NCBI GenBank assembly: GCA_036250195.1
Contig: JAVHZZ010000003.1
Coordinates: 22,349,573-22,413,572, forward strand
DNA: 64,000 nt
Reading direction: 5' to 3'
DNA from: Mixophyes australis
Lineage: Eukaryota > Chordata > Amphibia > Anura > Limnodynastidae
How positions within the stretch are numbered: position 1 is the first letter of the stretch; every line of letters starts with the position of its first letter. Shown here in pieces: positions 1 to 9,424 of the stretch. The position numbers were made by a program, and so were the translations under genes. The notes beneath the pieces are model-generated. The model ran no database searches. It was not told the origin of the DNA and saw only the letters and a list, made by a program, of their open reading frames with translations.

Positions 1-116
1 TGTGTTAGGAATTTTAGACTGTACGCCCCAATGGGGCAGGGACTGATGTGAGTGAGTTCTCTGTACAGCGCTGTGGAATTAGTGACGCTATATAAATAAA
101 TGGTGATGATGATGAT
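1..116 (+). mobile_element. 3' tail of a V-SINE-like SINE, cut by the window edge
   Basis: This matches the tail halves of the fuller SINE copies at 6071-6422 and 44612-44973, seen there on the other strand. It reads through the 'gggcagggactgatgtga' and 'ctctgtacagcgctg' segments to 'gctatataaataaatg' and a (GAT)n microsatellite. The tRNA-like head is missing because the window starts inside the element. The CR1 LINE sequence begins directly after the GAT run, so the LINE either inserted in the tail or abuts it. Family assignment rests on internal comparison within this window. Confidence 0.75.
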
Positions 117-588
117 AGACTGGGACAAAGTTTTTGAAGGAAAAAATACGGATAAAAAGTGGACTGTCTTTAAAATGTTGTTAGAAACATACATGTATAT
201 GTTTAATCCTATGGGAAATAAATGTAAAAGAAGTAAGTCTAAACCAATGTGGCTAAATAAAAAGGTAAGGGAAGGAATGCAAAGGAAGAAGCGTGCATTT
301 AAATTGTTTAAGTCTGAAGGGTCAGAGGAGTCCTTCCATAGGTACAAGGAATGTAATAAAACATGCAAAAAGGAAATTAAATTGGCTAAATTAGAAAATG
401 AAAAGCAAGTTGCAAAAGAAAGTAGGACAAAACCTCAAAAGTTTTTCAAGTATATAAATGGCAAAAGGATTAAAAAAGATAATATAGGACCCCTAAGAAG
501 TGAGATGGGTGAATTGATAAATGATACTAAGGAAAAAGCAGAGGTATTAAACACTTTCTTTTCTTCAGTATTTACTAGAGAGGAATAA
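100..588 (+). pseudogene. CR1 ORF2 fragment: region between endonuclease and RT
   Basis: A 162-codon lysine-rich stretch ends in 'FFSSVFTREE', the segment that precedes the RT domain in CR1 and L2 polyproteins. It is in the same frame as the RT block that follows; only the TAA at 586-588 separates them. The first codons (100-116) fall in the SINE microsatellite, so the apparent start is not biological. The upstream endonuclease is missing. Family knowledge: this part links endonuclease and RT and has no known separate catalytic role. Confidence 0.75.
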
Positions 589-1608
589 ATGTTAGAAATA
601 ATACATAAAAATGGAAATGAAACCATACCATTAATTAATACTTGGTTGACAGAGGAAGAAATCCAAAGGCGACTGAAGAATATTAAGATAAATAAAGCTC
701 CAGGTCCAGATGGTATACACCCAAGGGTCCTTATGGAGCTAAACTCGGAAATAGCTAGACCGCTATTCTTAATTTTCATAGATTCAATCTCATCAGGCTC
801 AGTACCAAGGGATTGGCGAATAGCAGATGTGGTGCCATTGTTTAAAAAGGGGACAAGATCACAACCGGGGAATTATAGACCCGTAAGTCTGACATCAATA
901 GTGGGGAAACTACTGGAAGGTATATTAAAGGATAGTATTCAGGATTACTTAGTACGCAATAAAATTATTAGTGGGAATCAACATGGATTTGTGAGGGATA
1001 GGCCATGTCAAACTAATCTAATTAGTTTCTATGAGGAAGTTAGTGGGAACGTAGACCAGGGCAGCACAGTAGATGTGGTCTACTTAGATTTTGCAAAGGC
1101 CTTTGATACAGTGCCACACAAGAGGTTGGTTTATAAAATAAGGGAACTGGTTCTAAGAAACAACATTTGTACTTGCATCAAAAACTGGCTAGAGAATAGG
1201 GAACAGAGAGTTGCGATAAATGGAACATTTTCTAACTGGTCAAAAGTCTTAAGTGGAGTACCTCAAGGTTCCGTGCTGGGACCACTCCTTTTTAATATAT
1301 TTATTAATGAACTTGGTTATGGTTTAGAGAGTAAAGTTTCTATTTTTGCAGATGACACTAAACTCTGTAAGGTAATAAAATCAGAGCAAGATGTAGCTTC
1401 TCTACAGAGGAACTTAAATAAACTGGAGGATTGGGCGGCGAAATGGAATATGAGGTTTAACACAGATAAATGTAAGGTTATGTATTTAGTGATCAAAAAC
1501 AAGAACTCAATCTATATATTAAATAGAATTAATTTGGGAGATTCTATAATGGAAAAGGATTTGGGAGTGCTCGTAGACAGTAGACTTAGCAATAGTGCTC
1601 AATGTTAA
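589..1608 (+). pseudogene. CR1 LINE reverse transcriptase domain
   Basis: This 339-codon open segment holds the core RT of a CR1-clade LINE, which copies its own RNA into DNA at a nicked target. Visible landmarks are 'KAPGPDGIHP' (residues 36-45), 'NYRPVSLTS' (95-103), motif A 'YLDFAKAFD' (165-173), motif B 'SGVPQGSVLGP' (222-232) and the catalytic 'FADD' (253-256). All catalytic aspartates are present. The start is only the first ATG after an in-frame stop, since the real ORF2 would begin far upstream. The TAA at 1606-1608 truncates it while the frame continues beyond. An active enzyme is unlikely from this copy. Confidence 0.9.
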
Positions 1609-2236
1609 GCAGCAGCTGCAAGGGCAAATAAAGTATTGGCATGCATAAAAAGGGGCATAGATGCAAGGGAAGACAGTGTAATTTTGTCACTGTATAAATC
1701 ATTGGTAAGACCTCATCTTGAATATGCAGTACAGTTCTGGGCACCACTCTATAAAAAAGATAATTTGGAACTAGAAAGGGTTCAGAGAAGGGCGACAAAA
1801 TTGATAAAGGGTCATTAAGTATGAGGAAAGGTTAGCCAGTTTAGGCATGTTTACTTTAGAAAAGAGGCATCTAAGAGGAGATATGATTACTATGTACAAA
1901 TACATTAAGGGTCAATACAGAGAACTTTCATGGGAACTTTTTACCCCAAGGACTATACACAGGACACGCGGTCACCCCCTAAGGTTAGAGGAGAGGAAAT
2001 TTCACAACCAGCAGAGGAAGGGGTTCTTTACAGTAAGGGCAGTCAAGATATGGAATTCACTGCCAGGGAAGATTGTGATGGCAGATTCGATAGATATGTT
2101 TAAGAAAGGGTTAGACAATTTTTTTTGCGGAAAAGTGTATCCAGGGATACGACCGTTAATCAAAATGAAGGATAGTAGTGGATATAGGGTAAAAATAGGA
2201 CTGCAATATTGGGTCTGGGGGGATTTTCACAATTGA
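1609..2236 (+). pseudogene. CR1 ORF2 C-terminal region, frameshifted
   Basis: After the TAA at 1606-1608 the RT frame continues through 1818 with 'AARANKVLACIKRGID', 'LYKSLVRPHLEYAVQFW' and 'LERVQRRATKLIKG', the conserved post-RT thumb region of CR1/L2 polyproteins. A frameshift near 1805-1820 moves the rest to the frame of 1847-2236, with 'LEKRHLRGDMITMYKYIKG' and 'FFTVRAVKIWNSLPGKIV'. This is the usual C-terminal signature of the clade. The frame ends about 120 bp before the element's 3' terminus. Confidence 0.85.
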
Positions 2237-2369
2237 AACAGTTTGGTGGTTGGATCAATTTCAAATATAAGTGAGGGATCGCAGGAGATCCAAATAGGTT
2301 GAACTTGATGGACTGATGTCTTTTTTCAACCTCATCAACTATGTTACTATGTTACTATGTAAAATTTAT

Positions 2370-3380
2370 TGAGCACTAGTGGTAGCAGTAAGGAAATATG
2401 GAAGCTATTGTGCACTTTAAGAGAGGGAGGGAGTTGAATTCTGTAGGTTACAGGGTTAACCATGTGAAGAACTAGAAAAGGCCCAATGAATCATGGGGCC
2501 AATTTCATTGAGGGTACCCGTAGTTTAAGGATCTGTGTGGAGAACCACACCTTGTCCCCAACTATGCAGCACTGGTACCATTTTCTGACGACGCTGCGAG
2601 TTTATATTGCTGAGAAGATTGTAATAGCTACTCTTTGGTGTTTGTCCAGATTTTGCCAAAGTCACTCATAGCATGAGCAGCAGGGACTGTCCTGTTGGGA
2701 AGGAGTAAAAATCGGGAAGAATGGGGTGGGCACCATATACAATAAAGAAGGGGGAGGAACCAGAAGATGCATGGGTATAATTGTTATGAACAAACTCTGG
2801 CCAGGGAAGTAGGCTGCTCCAGTCAGATTGGTTGTTATTGGAGAAACAGCAGAGAAATAATTCAAGATCTTGGTTAACCCATTCTGTTTGACCATTAATC
2901 TGGGGATGATAACCCGAGAATTTCAATCTCATTCCCAGATCTTTACAGAAGGCCCTCCAGAAACGAGAGATGAATCGTACTCCGTGATCAGATATGATCT
3001 CCTGTGGACACCCATGTAGATGGAAAATTTCTTTGATGAATACTTCAGCAAGTTTGGGAGCGGAGGGAAGACCTTTCAAAGGGACAAAATGAGCCATCTT
3101 TGAGAATCTGTCCACAGTTACCCAGATGGTTTTAAAGCCGTTACTGGGAGGTAGATCCATAATAGAATCCATGGATACACTTGCCCAGGGATGGTCAGGG
3201 ACCGGTAAAGGCAAAAGTAACCCAGATGGAGGTTGTCTGGGTACTTTATTCTGGGCACATGTAGCACATGCGGTAACAAATTCCTTTACATTTGCGCGAA
3301 GAGTGGGCCACCAGTGGCGACGGGACAGCAAGGAGAGAGTCTTCACAAAACCAGTGTGACCAGCAAATTTGGTGGTGTGA
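2370..3380 (-). pseudogene. Gypsy integrase remnant (zinc finger, DDE core, decayed C-terminus)
   Basis: The frame continues from the RNase H connection after a single TGA at 3380-3382. An HHCC finger is visible: His in 'HTTKFAGH' just upstream of 3346, and Cys in 'CATCAQNK'. The core carries Asp in 'SMDSIMDL' (residue 60 of the stretch starting at 3346), Asp in 'ISDHGV' (120) and Glu in 'NGQTE' (155), giving the D-D-35-E spacing. The frame stops at 2666. Below that, to about 2370, broken frames still show the GPF-type C-terminal region ('STR..LR.PS..FAPRF.GPF'). Family role: inserting the cDNA into the host genome. No chromodomain was identified. Confidence 0.87.
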
Positions 3381-3539
3381 GGTCAACGAAGAGCCTTGAG
3401 GTGGAGATGTGGTTCCAAAAAGGAACAGCTGACAGGAGGGGTCTTAGATGAAGTCCTGGTGAGAGCAACAATACTAGAAGGCTCAAATATGTGAGGAGGC
3501 TCAGAGGTAGGGCTAAGATCAGACTCAACGAATGACCGG

Positions 3540-3992
3540 GATAAGGCACCAGCCCGGGAATTCAGAGCACCGGAACGGTAAGTCAATTTCAGGTCAATGC
3601 AAGCAAAAAATGAGGACCATCTGGCTTGGCGGGGGTTCAAACACCGAGCATCCCAAAGGTAGACGCGATTTTTATGGTTGGTGTAAACCGCAACTGGATG
3701 GCGAGCTCCTTCTAAAAGATGAAGCCAATCTTCAAGCGCAGATTTAATGGCTAGCAGTTCTTTGTCACCAATCCCATAATTACATTCAGAGGTGGAGAAC
3801 TTTCTAAAGAAAAAAAACACAGGGATGTAAATCACCTGGAGGAGGTTCTTGCGAAAGAACAGCCCCCAATGCGACTGAGGAGGCGTCGACCTCCAGGAAA
3901 AAAGGTTTCTCTTGGTTGGGCTGAGACAGTACTAAGGCAGAAACAAAGGCTTCCTTCAAGGTGGCAAATGCAGCAATGGCCTCAGGGGCCAA
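3540..3992 (-). pseudogene. Gypsy RNase H remnant with eroded catalytic residues
   Basis: Motifs are 'FLEVDASSVALGAVLSQ' (first catalytic Asp retained) and 'GDKELLAIKSALEDW' (Glu retained). The third motif reads 'VYTNHKN', where family members normally have Asp before HKN. The last reads 'RAGALSR' where the family normally has Asp in place of Gly. Two of the four acidic positions therefore appear lost. A frameshift near 3804-3835 splits the domain. Family role: degrading the RNA strand of the RNA/DNA hybrid. The substitutions and the frameshift both argue that the copy is dead. Confidence 0.8.
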
Positions 3993-4738
3993 GTTTTATG
4001 GTTGGCTGACCTTCGGGTAAGTGTGGTAATGGGAGCAATTAAGATGGAGAAGTGCTTGATAAATTGCCTGTAGTAATTGGCAAAGCCAATAAAACGCTGC
4101 ACAGCTTTCAAGCCGGAGGGTTGAGGCCAGTTGAGAATGGCAGAAAGTTTCTCCGGATTCATTTGGAGACCGGAGCCAGAAACGATATATCCCAAGAATG
4201 AGATTTGAGGAACCTCAAAAACGCATTTTTCAAGCTTGCAAAACAACTGATTGGCACGGAGACGGGATAAAACCTCCTTCACATGGAACCGGTGGGAACT
4301 AAGGTCAGGAGAGAAAATCAAAATGTCATCCAGATACACTACCACCGTACTGTAGAGTAGGTCACGGAAGATTTCATTAATGAAGGACTGGAACACCGCA
4401 GGAGCATTACAAAGCCTGAAGGACATCACTAAGTACTCGTAGTGTCCATCACTAAAGGCAGTTTTCCACTCACCCCCCTCCCAAATTCGGATAAGATTGT
4501 AAACTCCTCGTAAATCCAGTTTAGAAAATATTTTTCAGCCGCTAATCCGGTCAAATAGCTCAGAGATGAGAGGAAGAGGGTATCTGTTTTTAATTGTAAT
4601 AGTGTTCGATTGAAAATAGTCAATACAAGGACGTAACGTCCCGTACTTTTTTTGTACGAAAAAGAAGCCGGCACCTGCAGGAGACGAAGACTTCCTGATG
4701 AATCCTTGTTGGAGGTTTTCAGCAATATATTGGGACAT
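3956..4738 (-). pseudogene. Gypsy reverse transcriptase remnant
   Basis: The fingers segment lies at about 4535-4738, with '[19 protein letters not shown]' and '[15 protein letters not shown]'. The palm segment lies at 3956-4429, with the catalytic 'YLDDILIFS' (YLDD at residues 32-35 of that open stretch) and 'FLGYIVS' plus 'FANYYRQFI' downstream. The two are in different frames and the interval between them is broken, so the part carrying the first catalytic Asp is disrupted. In family terms it would copy element RNA primed by a tRNA. This copy cannot encode it. Confidence 0.85.
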
Positions 4739-5130
4739 AGCTTGATTCTCCAGTAAGGAAAGTGGATAAATCCTACACCTAGGAATAGGTTTATCTGGTA
4801 ACAGATCAATGGGACAGTCCCAAGGATGATGCGGAGGAAGGGTCTCGAAAGCCGCTTTACAGAAGACATTCTGAAAGGAAGTATAGGGGGCTGGGAGCTC
4901 CGGTAGGGATGAGGTGATTCTGCAAGGAACAGCAGATCTTCCAGGCTTGACTGTAGAGAGACATCTTCCAGAACACTGAGTCCCCCAAGAAATGACCTGG
5001 GCCGAATTCCAGTCGACTAAGCAAGGTTACCTATTCTGTACCAACCAGCTGACGTAGACAAGGGAAGCTAAATGTTAGATGAGGATTACCTCATAATGTA
5101 ATGATAATTGATCATTAATGATAATTGCCT

Positions 5131-5787
5131 GTTTTTTACAGAATCCAATATAAAATACTTCTACTAACATACAAGGCCATCAACAAAACTGTATCAACAT
5201 ACATCTCCTCACTTGTCTCAAATTATATACCAGCTTGACTCCTCCGTTCTGCACCAGATCTGCGTCTCACTTCTACTTTCATTACATCCTCCCATTCCTG
5301 GTTACAGGACTTTTTTCGGGCTGCACCCACTTTGTGGAATTCCCGTCCTCTCACAATGAAACTTTCCTTTTGTCTTTAAACCTTCAAGTGTTCTCTGAAA
5401 ACCCACCTCTTCAGGCAAGCTTATAATATTCCTCAACCACCTTCTTAACCTTCTTAGGTTACCCTATTACCACCCTCTACACAGTGCACACAAGACAACA
5501 ACCTCCTGACCAATATTGCTGTGTGACTGGATCGTACAGCCCACAAAGCTCTTTTTAACTCTGCATTCTGGCTGGACAAATATGCAATATGTAGCACTTA
5601 ACCTCATGCATCTGACTCCCATTGTCCTATAGAATGAAAGCTTGTGACCAGGGCCCTTTTACCTCTCTGCATGTCTGTATTACCCAGTATTGTTTTATTA
5701 CTGTGTTTGTTCTCAATTGTAAAACACTACGAAATTTGCAGGTGTAATATAAATAAATGTTAAAGATGATGATGATGATGATGATCT
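5131..5787 (+). mobile_element. L2-type LINE 3' end with (ATG)n tail
   Basis: The copy begins in the ORF2 C-terminus, 'IQYKILLLTYKAI' then 'TYISSLVS', and reaches 'FRQAYNIPQPP', with frameshifts. It continues through a 3' UTR to 'taatataaataaatgtt' and a (GAT)n microsatellite at 5766-5787. The same peptide signature, in various decay states, recurs at 42837-43436, 51822-52600 and 52861-53552, so all four belong to one family. The element is 5' truncated. Clade assignment to L2 rests on the C-terminal motif and the microsatellite tail. Confidence 0.8.
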
Positions 5788-5998
5788 AATGTGCATTATT
5801 ATCCTATGCCAACCATGCTTTATAAAACATAGTATTGTGACCAGTCAAGAACTAGATTACTGGCAGAAAAACAATAATCTGGCAAGGAAGACCGGAACAG
5901 GCCAGCCTTTTATAGTAAGTCAAGTTGAAGAACTGTAACATGCTGCAACATTAGGAGATCAATGAAACTGAGCTAGAACACAGAGTGAAGGCAAGGAG

Positions 5999-6066
5999 CT
6001 GTCCAGCATCCAGAATAGCTCAGTCAGCAGAGCAGCAGTTCGCAGAAGGCCTGGGTTCCAATCCTG
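5999..6066 (+). mobile_element. tRNA-like SINE head or tRNA pseudogene fragment
   Basis: An A-box-like 'tagctcagtcagcagagc' lies at 6016-6033 and a B-box-like 'gggttccaatcc' at 6053-6064, spaced as in tRNA genes. Flanking bases do not obviously pair into an acceptor stem. The sequence runs straight into the tail of the oppositely oriented V-SINE at 6071. It is best read as the head of a different tRNA-derived SINE interrupted by that insertion. A functional tRNA gene is unlikely. Confidence 0.5.
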
Positions 6067-6070
6067 ACAA

Positions 6071-6422
6071 CATCATCATCACCATTTATTTATATAGCGC
6101 TATTGATTCCGCAGCGCTGTACAGAGAACTCACTCACATCAGTCCCTGTCCTATTGGGGCTTACAGTCTAAATTCCCTAACATACACACACACAGACAGA
6201 CAGACACACACACACACAGACAGACTAGGGTCAATTTGATAGCAGCCAATTAACCTACCAGTATGTTTTTGGAGTGTGGGAGGAAACCGGAGCACCCGGA
6301 GGAAACCCACGCAAACACAGGGAGAACATACAAACCACACAGATAAGGCCATGGTCAGGAATTGAACTCATGACCCCAGTGCTGTGAGGCAGAAGTGCTA
6401 ACCATTTAGCCACCGTGCTGCC
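6071..6422 (-). mobile_element. V-SINE-like SINE, near full length
   Basis: Read on the - strand it starts with a tRNA-like head: A box at 6395-6412, 'tggctaaatggttagcac', and B box at 6358-6369, 'gagttcaattcc'. A conserved central domain follows, ending near the 'gtgtgggaggaaaccggag' segment (printed + strand). Then come an AC/GACA simple repeat, a LINE-like tail and a terminal (ATG)n run. This layout is that of the V-SINE superfamily. No clear target duplication is visible. Both Pol III boxes are slightly diverged. Confidence 0.8.
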
Positions 6423-6429
6423 CCTATTG

Positions 6430-6610
6430 GACTGTGGTCTGGATAAATCCTGTCTGTGCTTTACCTGAGACCATGGACTGTGACTGGAGAAATCCTATCT
6501 CTGCTCTACCTAAGACTATGGACTATGACTGGAGGGATCCTGTCTCTGCTCTACCTGAGACCATGTACTGTGACTGGAGAAATCCTGTCTGTGTCCTACC
6601 TGTGGCAGGT
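6430..6610 (+). repeat. 45-bp minisatellite, four copies
   Basis: Units begin at 6430 (46 bp), 6476, 6521 and 6566, each containing variants of 'tggagaaatcctgtctctgc' and ending in 'gagaccatg'-like bases. The later units are 45 bp, a multiple of three, so one frame stays open and reads a 15-residue repeat around 'ALPETMDCDWR'. No start context, signal peptide or splice sites support a protein. The array begins right after the SINE head. Confidence 0.85.
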
Positions 6611-6732
6611 CAGACAGAGACTCATTGAAAGCTAATTTACATGTAATTGTTTGGTTTAAAGCACTGTCCTTATTTAGAGCTATAAAGAACAAAATAAACA
6701 TAATGTAATCTTTGTCTTTCTATATCTTAGAC

Positions 6733-6880
6733 CAGGCCTGTCCAACCTGCGGCCCTCCAGATGTTGTGAAACTACAAGTCCCAGCATGCCCTTCCAGCTA
6801 TCAACAGGTTGTCTACTGGCAAAGCATGCTGGGGCTTGTAGTTGCACAACACCTGGAGGGCCGCAGGTTGGACAGGCCTG
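6733..6880. mobile_element. 148-bp hAT-type MITE with 8-bp target duplication
   Basis: The element is a near-perfect palindrome: its left end 'caggcctgtccaacctgcgg' recurs inverted at the right end, and the arms continue through 'ccagcatgc' and 'gcatgctggg'. It is flanked by identical 8-bp sequences 'tcttagac' at 6725-6732 and 6881-6888. An 8-bp duplication with CAG...CTG termini is diagnostic of hAT transposition. It has no coding capacity and must have been moved in trans. Confidence 0.93.
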
Positions 6881-6888
6881 TCTTAGAC

Positions 6889-8337
6889 CATTGATCATTT
6901 GTGATGAGGTTACAGTGGGTTCTACCTCTGCCATTCTTAACCTGGTATCTGTAGTGTAAATTAGATTGTCAGCTCTATTAGTTAAACTATAAGTAAATGT
7001 ATAGAATTGTACACACATGCAGGTTATGTAGATGCAATATTGGCTTATTAATACCCCAACATTTTTTATTGGTCTCTAATTTTCTTTGGAACCAAAACCA
7101 CAATAATATTGATTTAAACCATTGTTAAAGGAAGCAAACCATAAAATAGTTCATTTTAACTGTACGACAGTAAAGATGCATTTGTAATGTTTAACATCAT
7201 TTTTATTATTATTACAATACTGAATATGAGATAGATGCAGCAGCTTGTGTTGTTCCATAACATAATCCATTGATTCTCTTTTCTTATCTTTTCTGTGCTT
7301 TCCCCCCTGTGTGCTCTTCCTCTGCCGCCCCTGGTGGGTACACTGCGCCTTGGTGGAGTAGACGTGGTAGGAGTGGATGGTGCGCTGGTCATGCTGCTTA
7401 CAGATGAGGCTACGGTAAGTGTATAAGCAGGTGGACATTATTCTGCAGGTTCCTGCTGTACAGCGTGGCTCTGTGTTTGCTGGGATCGTCCTGTAAATAA
7501 TAACACAGGTGTAAGTGAGCATTCTGATTAGGACACATGTTGTTTTATTTTGGCAGCAAATGAAAAAACTTTTTGGGTAAAATCATATCTGTACTCACCA
7601 GCCTGTTGCTGTGCCGACGGCCTGTCAGTGCCATTCACATTAATGCCCTCTACGATCTCACGTGGCCGGATCTATCTCCTCCTCATGTGGTGTATTTCTG
7701 CAGGGGCCCTTCTCTCCAGGTCCATTTTCTTCCGAATCCGATGATTGATATCTGATATCTGAGAACTTGGTGTGTATGTGGGGGGGAAATGTGTGTGTGT
7801 GGGGGGGGGATTATGAACAAATTCTCCTGTGTTTTCAATAATAAAACACACATTCCAATAAAGGAAACATCAATAAAAAGAACAGAAAACCCCGATTTCC
7901 AGCCAGGAACAAGCTGAAGACATACTGAGCCGGTGGAGATTTATCTTACAGAGATTTATCTTACAGTGCCGTAACTCTTACATTCCTCTTACCCATTGGC
8001 TTTTATTATTATTTTATCATTGCTAGTAAACACATGTAAGCGGGTATGGGAATGGAGCCCATTGATCCCGTACCCACTGTTATTTGCACTTGTGGTCAGG
8101 AGTGTTTGCGCTGTGGCACAGCGTTTCTAGCACTCTCTGCGCCACTGACTTGCGGTCACCACAAGTGAACATATTGGGGTGAATGGAACATTCTCCGTTG
8201 ACTCTTTGACAACAAGTGCAATCTCTAGTTACCCCCAGCAGGTCAGCTGAGATCTGACATTTACCACAATACCAAAGTCTGGCTGTAAGAGGGAGAGAGG
8301 GGCTTCAAGATAAACAGGTGTTGTGGTAAATTCTGGA
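6889..8337. other. Unassigned sequence with two weak candidate exons on the - strand
   Basis: No known repeat or gene was recognised. On the - strand, 7156-7392 is open and Ser/Thr/Pro/Arg-rich near its start ('TSAPSTPTTSTPPRRSVPT'). A second short stretch near 7755-7600 reads 'SSDSEENGPGEKGP' and 'HEEEIDPAT', ending near a possible donor 'gtgagtac' at about 7600. They could be exon relics of a transposon or host gene; no homologue is claimed. 7776-7810 is a TG/G-rich simple repeat. Confidence 0.25.
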
Positions 8338-8585
8338 GGTGTCCTGGTAACGCTGCAACACATTGGGGTCTTATCTATAATAGTAAAGTTCTATCTCACA
8401 GTTTACAATTGCGCTTAGCCGATACTGGTACCTGAAGAATGTGTACATTTCACTTCAGAGTCCGACGCTACATAAATCTCTTTGCCGAAGCCTACACAAC
8501 AAAGGAATAAAAAACAGCAAGTATTAAACATAAGTCCTGTCATTTCTGTAATTCTGCTGATACAATGCTGGGATACTTTCATTTA
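8338..8585 (+). repeat. Diverged duplicated module, copy 1
   Basis: It shares 'gtcctggtaacg', 'acattggggtcttatctata', 'gttctatctc', 'tccgacgct', 'gaataaa(a)aacagca', 'cctgtcatttct' and 'atactttcattta' in the same order with 9215-9424. Substitutions and indels are scattered, so the duplication is old. It could be a low-copy interspersed repeat or a segmental duplication. No coding signal is shared between the copies. Confidence 0.7.
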
Positions 8586-8680
8586 CCAGACATTACTTTA
8601 TTATGTTTAATTAATAATCTGTCTACAAACATTGATCCATGGGCCTCTTTCTATTCTCCTTTTCCATTTATTTACTTTCA

Positions 8681-8752
8681 ACAGGATAATTACCCCCCGA
8701 TCAGTGATATTAGCGATGATTTACAGGAGGATGTGGAAGATGTGGGGATATG
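8681..8752 (+). other. Possible terminal exon, unidentified
   Basis: A pyrimidine-rich tract ends in 'tactttcaacag', a plausible splice acceptor. It is followed by an open stretch 'DNYPPISDISDDLQEDVEDV' that closes with TGA at 8750-8752. The acidic composition could be coding, but no upstream partner exon, donor or known domain was found. The open segment is only about 23 codons, so chance is a real alternative. Confidence 0.2.
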
Positions 8753-9214
8753 ATCTGTATTAGGGAATGCAGGTCATTGGCTAGCAGTGGTTCCAAACTA
8801 ATGACAATCCAAGACAGAGCAATACATATACACTATATTGTTGTGCAGTTACCGCGCATTATAGGACTAATCATAAGACTTTATACTCAGTTACTGCTAC
8901 AGATGCTATAGACAGAGCCAGCTGCCATTAGGCCAGGGCACCAATGGTTAGGGGTATCTAAACACCATGATTGGTATAATGTCTCTCATCCAGTGATATT
9001 AATGTCCCCGCAGCATCTCCACACAGAAAGCCGGCTGCTGACATGAAGGGAGAAGCAGCCGGGAAGCTTCTGCTCCTCAATGCCAGTGATGGCCTGGGAG
9101 AGTGGCGCTGGGCTATGATGTCATTGTTCAGCGCCACATTCTCAGACTAAAGGGAGCAGGAGATGTCACCCCCCCCCTCCTCATCTGCTAAGGTAAGAAG
9201 CAGCAGGAGGTGGG
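8753..9214. other. Unassigned intergenic sequence
   Basis: I see no open frame of note, no terminal inverted repeats and no match to other parts of the window. A short poly-C run lies near 9167-9177. Confidence 0.4.
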
Positions 9215-9424
9215 AGGTCCTGGTAACGATGGACACATTGGGGTCTTATCTATAATATAATAGTTCTATCTCCCATTTTATAATTATATTTAGATGATAT
9301 TAGTACCTGGAACTCCGACGCTCTATGGATCTCTTTGTCAGGCTCCTACTACTCTGGAATAAAGAACAGCAGCATTAAACATACGTCCTGTCATTTCTAT
9401 AATTTTCCTAATACTTTCATTTAT
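9215..9424 (+). repeat. Diverged duplicated module, copy 2
   Basis: Partner of 8338-8585, in the same orientation and order of shared blocks, but about 40 bp shorter because of deletions in the middle. It lies about 370 bp before the tetranucleotide array. Confidence 0.7.

Larger units (their letters stand above)
117..2360 (+). mobile_element. CR1-type LINE, 5'-truncated, 3' end preserved
   Basis: A non-LTR retrotransposon copy of about 2.2 kb carries the linker, reverse transcriptase and C-terminal region but no apurinic endonuclease domain, so it is 5' truncated as usual for LINEs. One reading frame runs from 100 to 1818, interrupted by only two TAA codons (586-588 and 1606-1608). A single frameshift near 1805-1820 moves the C-terminal part to another frame (1847-2236). 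The 3' end carries 'ggttgaacttgatggactga' and short 'tatgttac' repeats, the type of 3' terminus seen in CR1-like elements of fish and frogs. The few lesions suggest a fairly young copy. It abuts the gypsy remnant immediately downstream. Confidence 0.88.
2364..5020 (-). mobile_element. Ty3/gypsy chromovirus-type LTR retrotransposon, degenerate pol remnant
   Basis: On the - strand, from high to low coordinate, the order is a fragment just after the protease, RT (about 4738-3956), RNase H (about 3992-3540), integrase (3380-2666) and a decayed integrase C-terminus (to about 2370). This RT-RH-IN order is that of Ty3/gypsy elements. No gag, full protease or flanking LTR was found beside it, so both ends are lost. 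Many frameshifts and stops show it is inactive. Its 3' side is cut where the CR1 3' end begins near 2360. Resemblance is to vertebrate chromoviruses, by remembered family motifs. Confidence 0.88.

Noticed and set aside
3126..3747. + strand open frames across 3.1-3.7 kb
   Set aside because: They are antisense shadows of the gypsy integrase and RNase H remnant.
5999..6066. Functional tRNA gene
   Set aside because: A- and B-box-like motifs exist, but the B box is altered, the acceptor stem is not evident and the sequence is interrupted by a SINE.
7326..7345. CTCF site on the - strand near 7.33 kb
   Set aside because: The inverse reads CCACCAGGGGCGG, one G short of the core and with a poor 3' half. 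Too weak beside the two clear matches.
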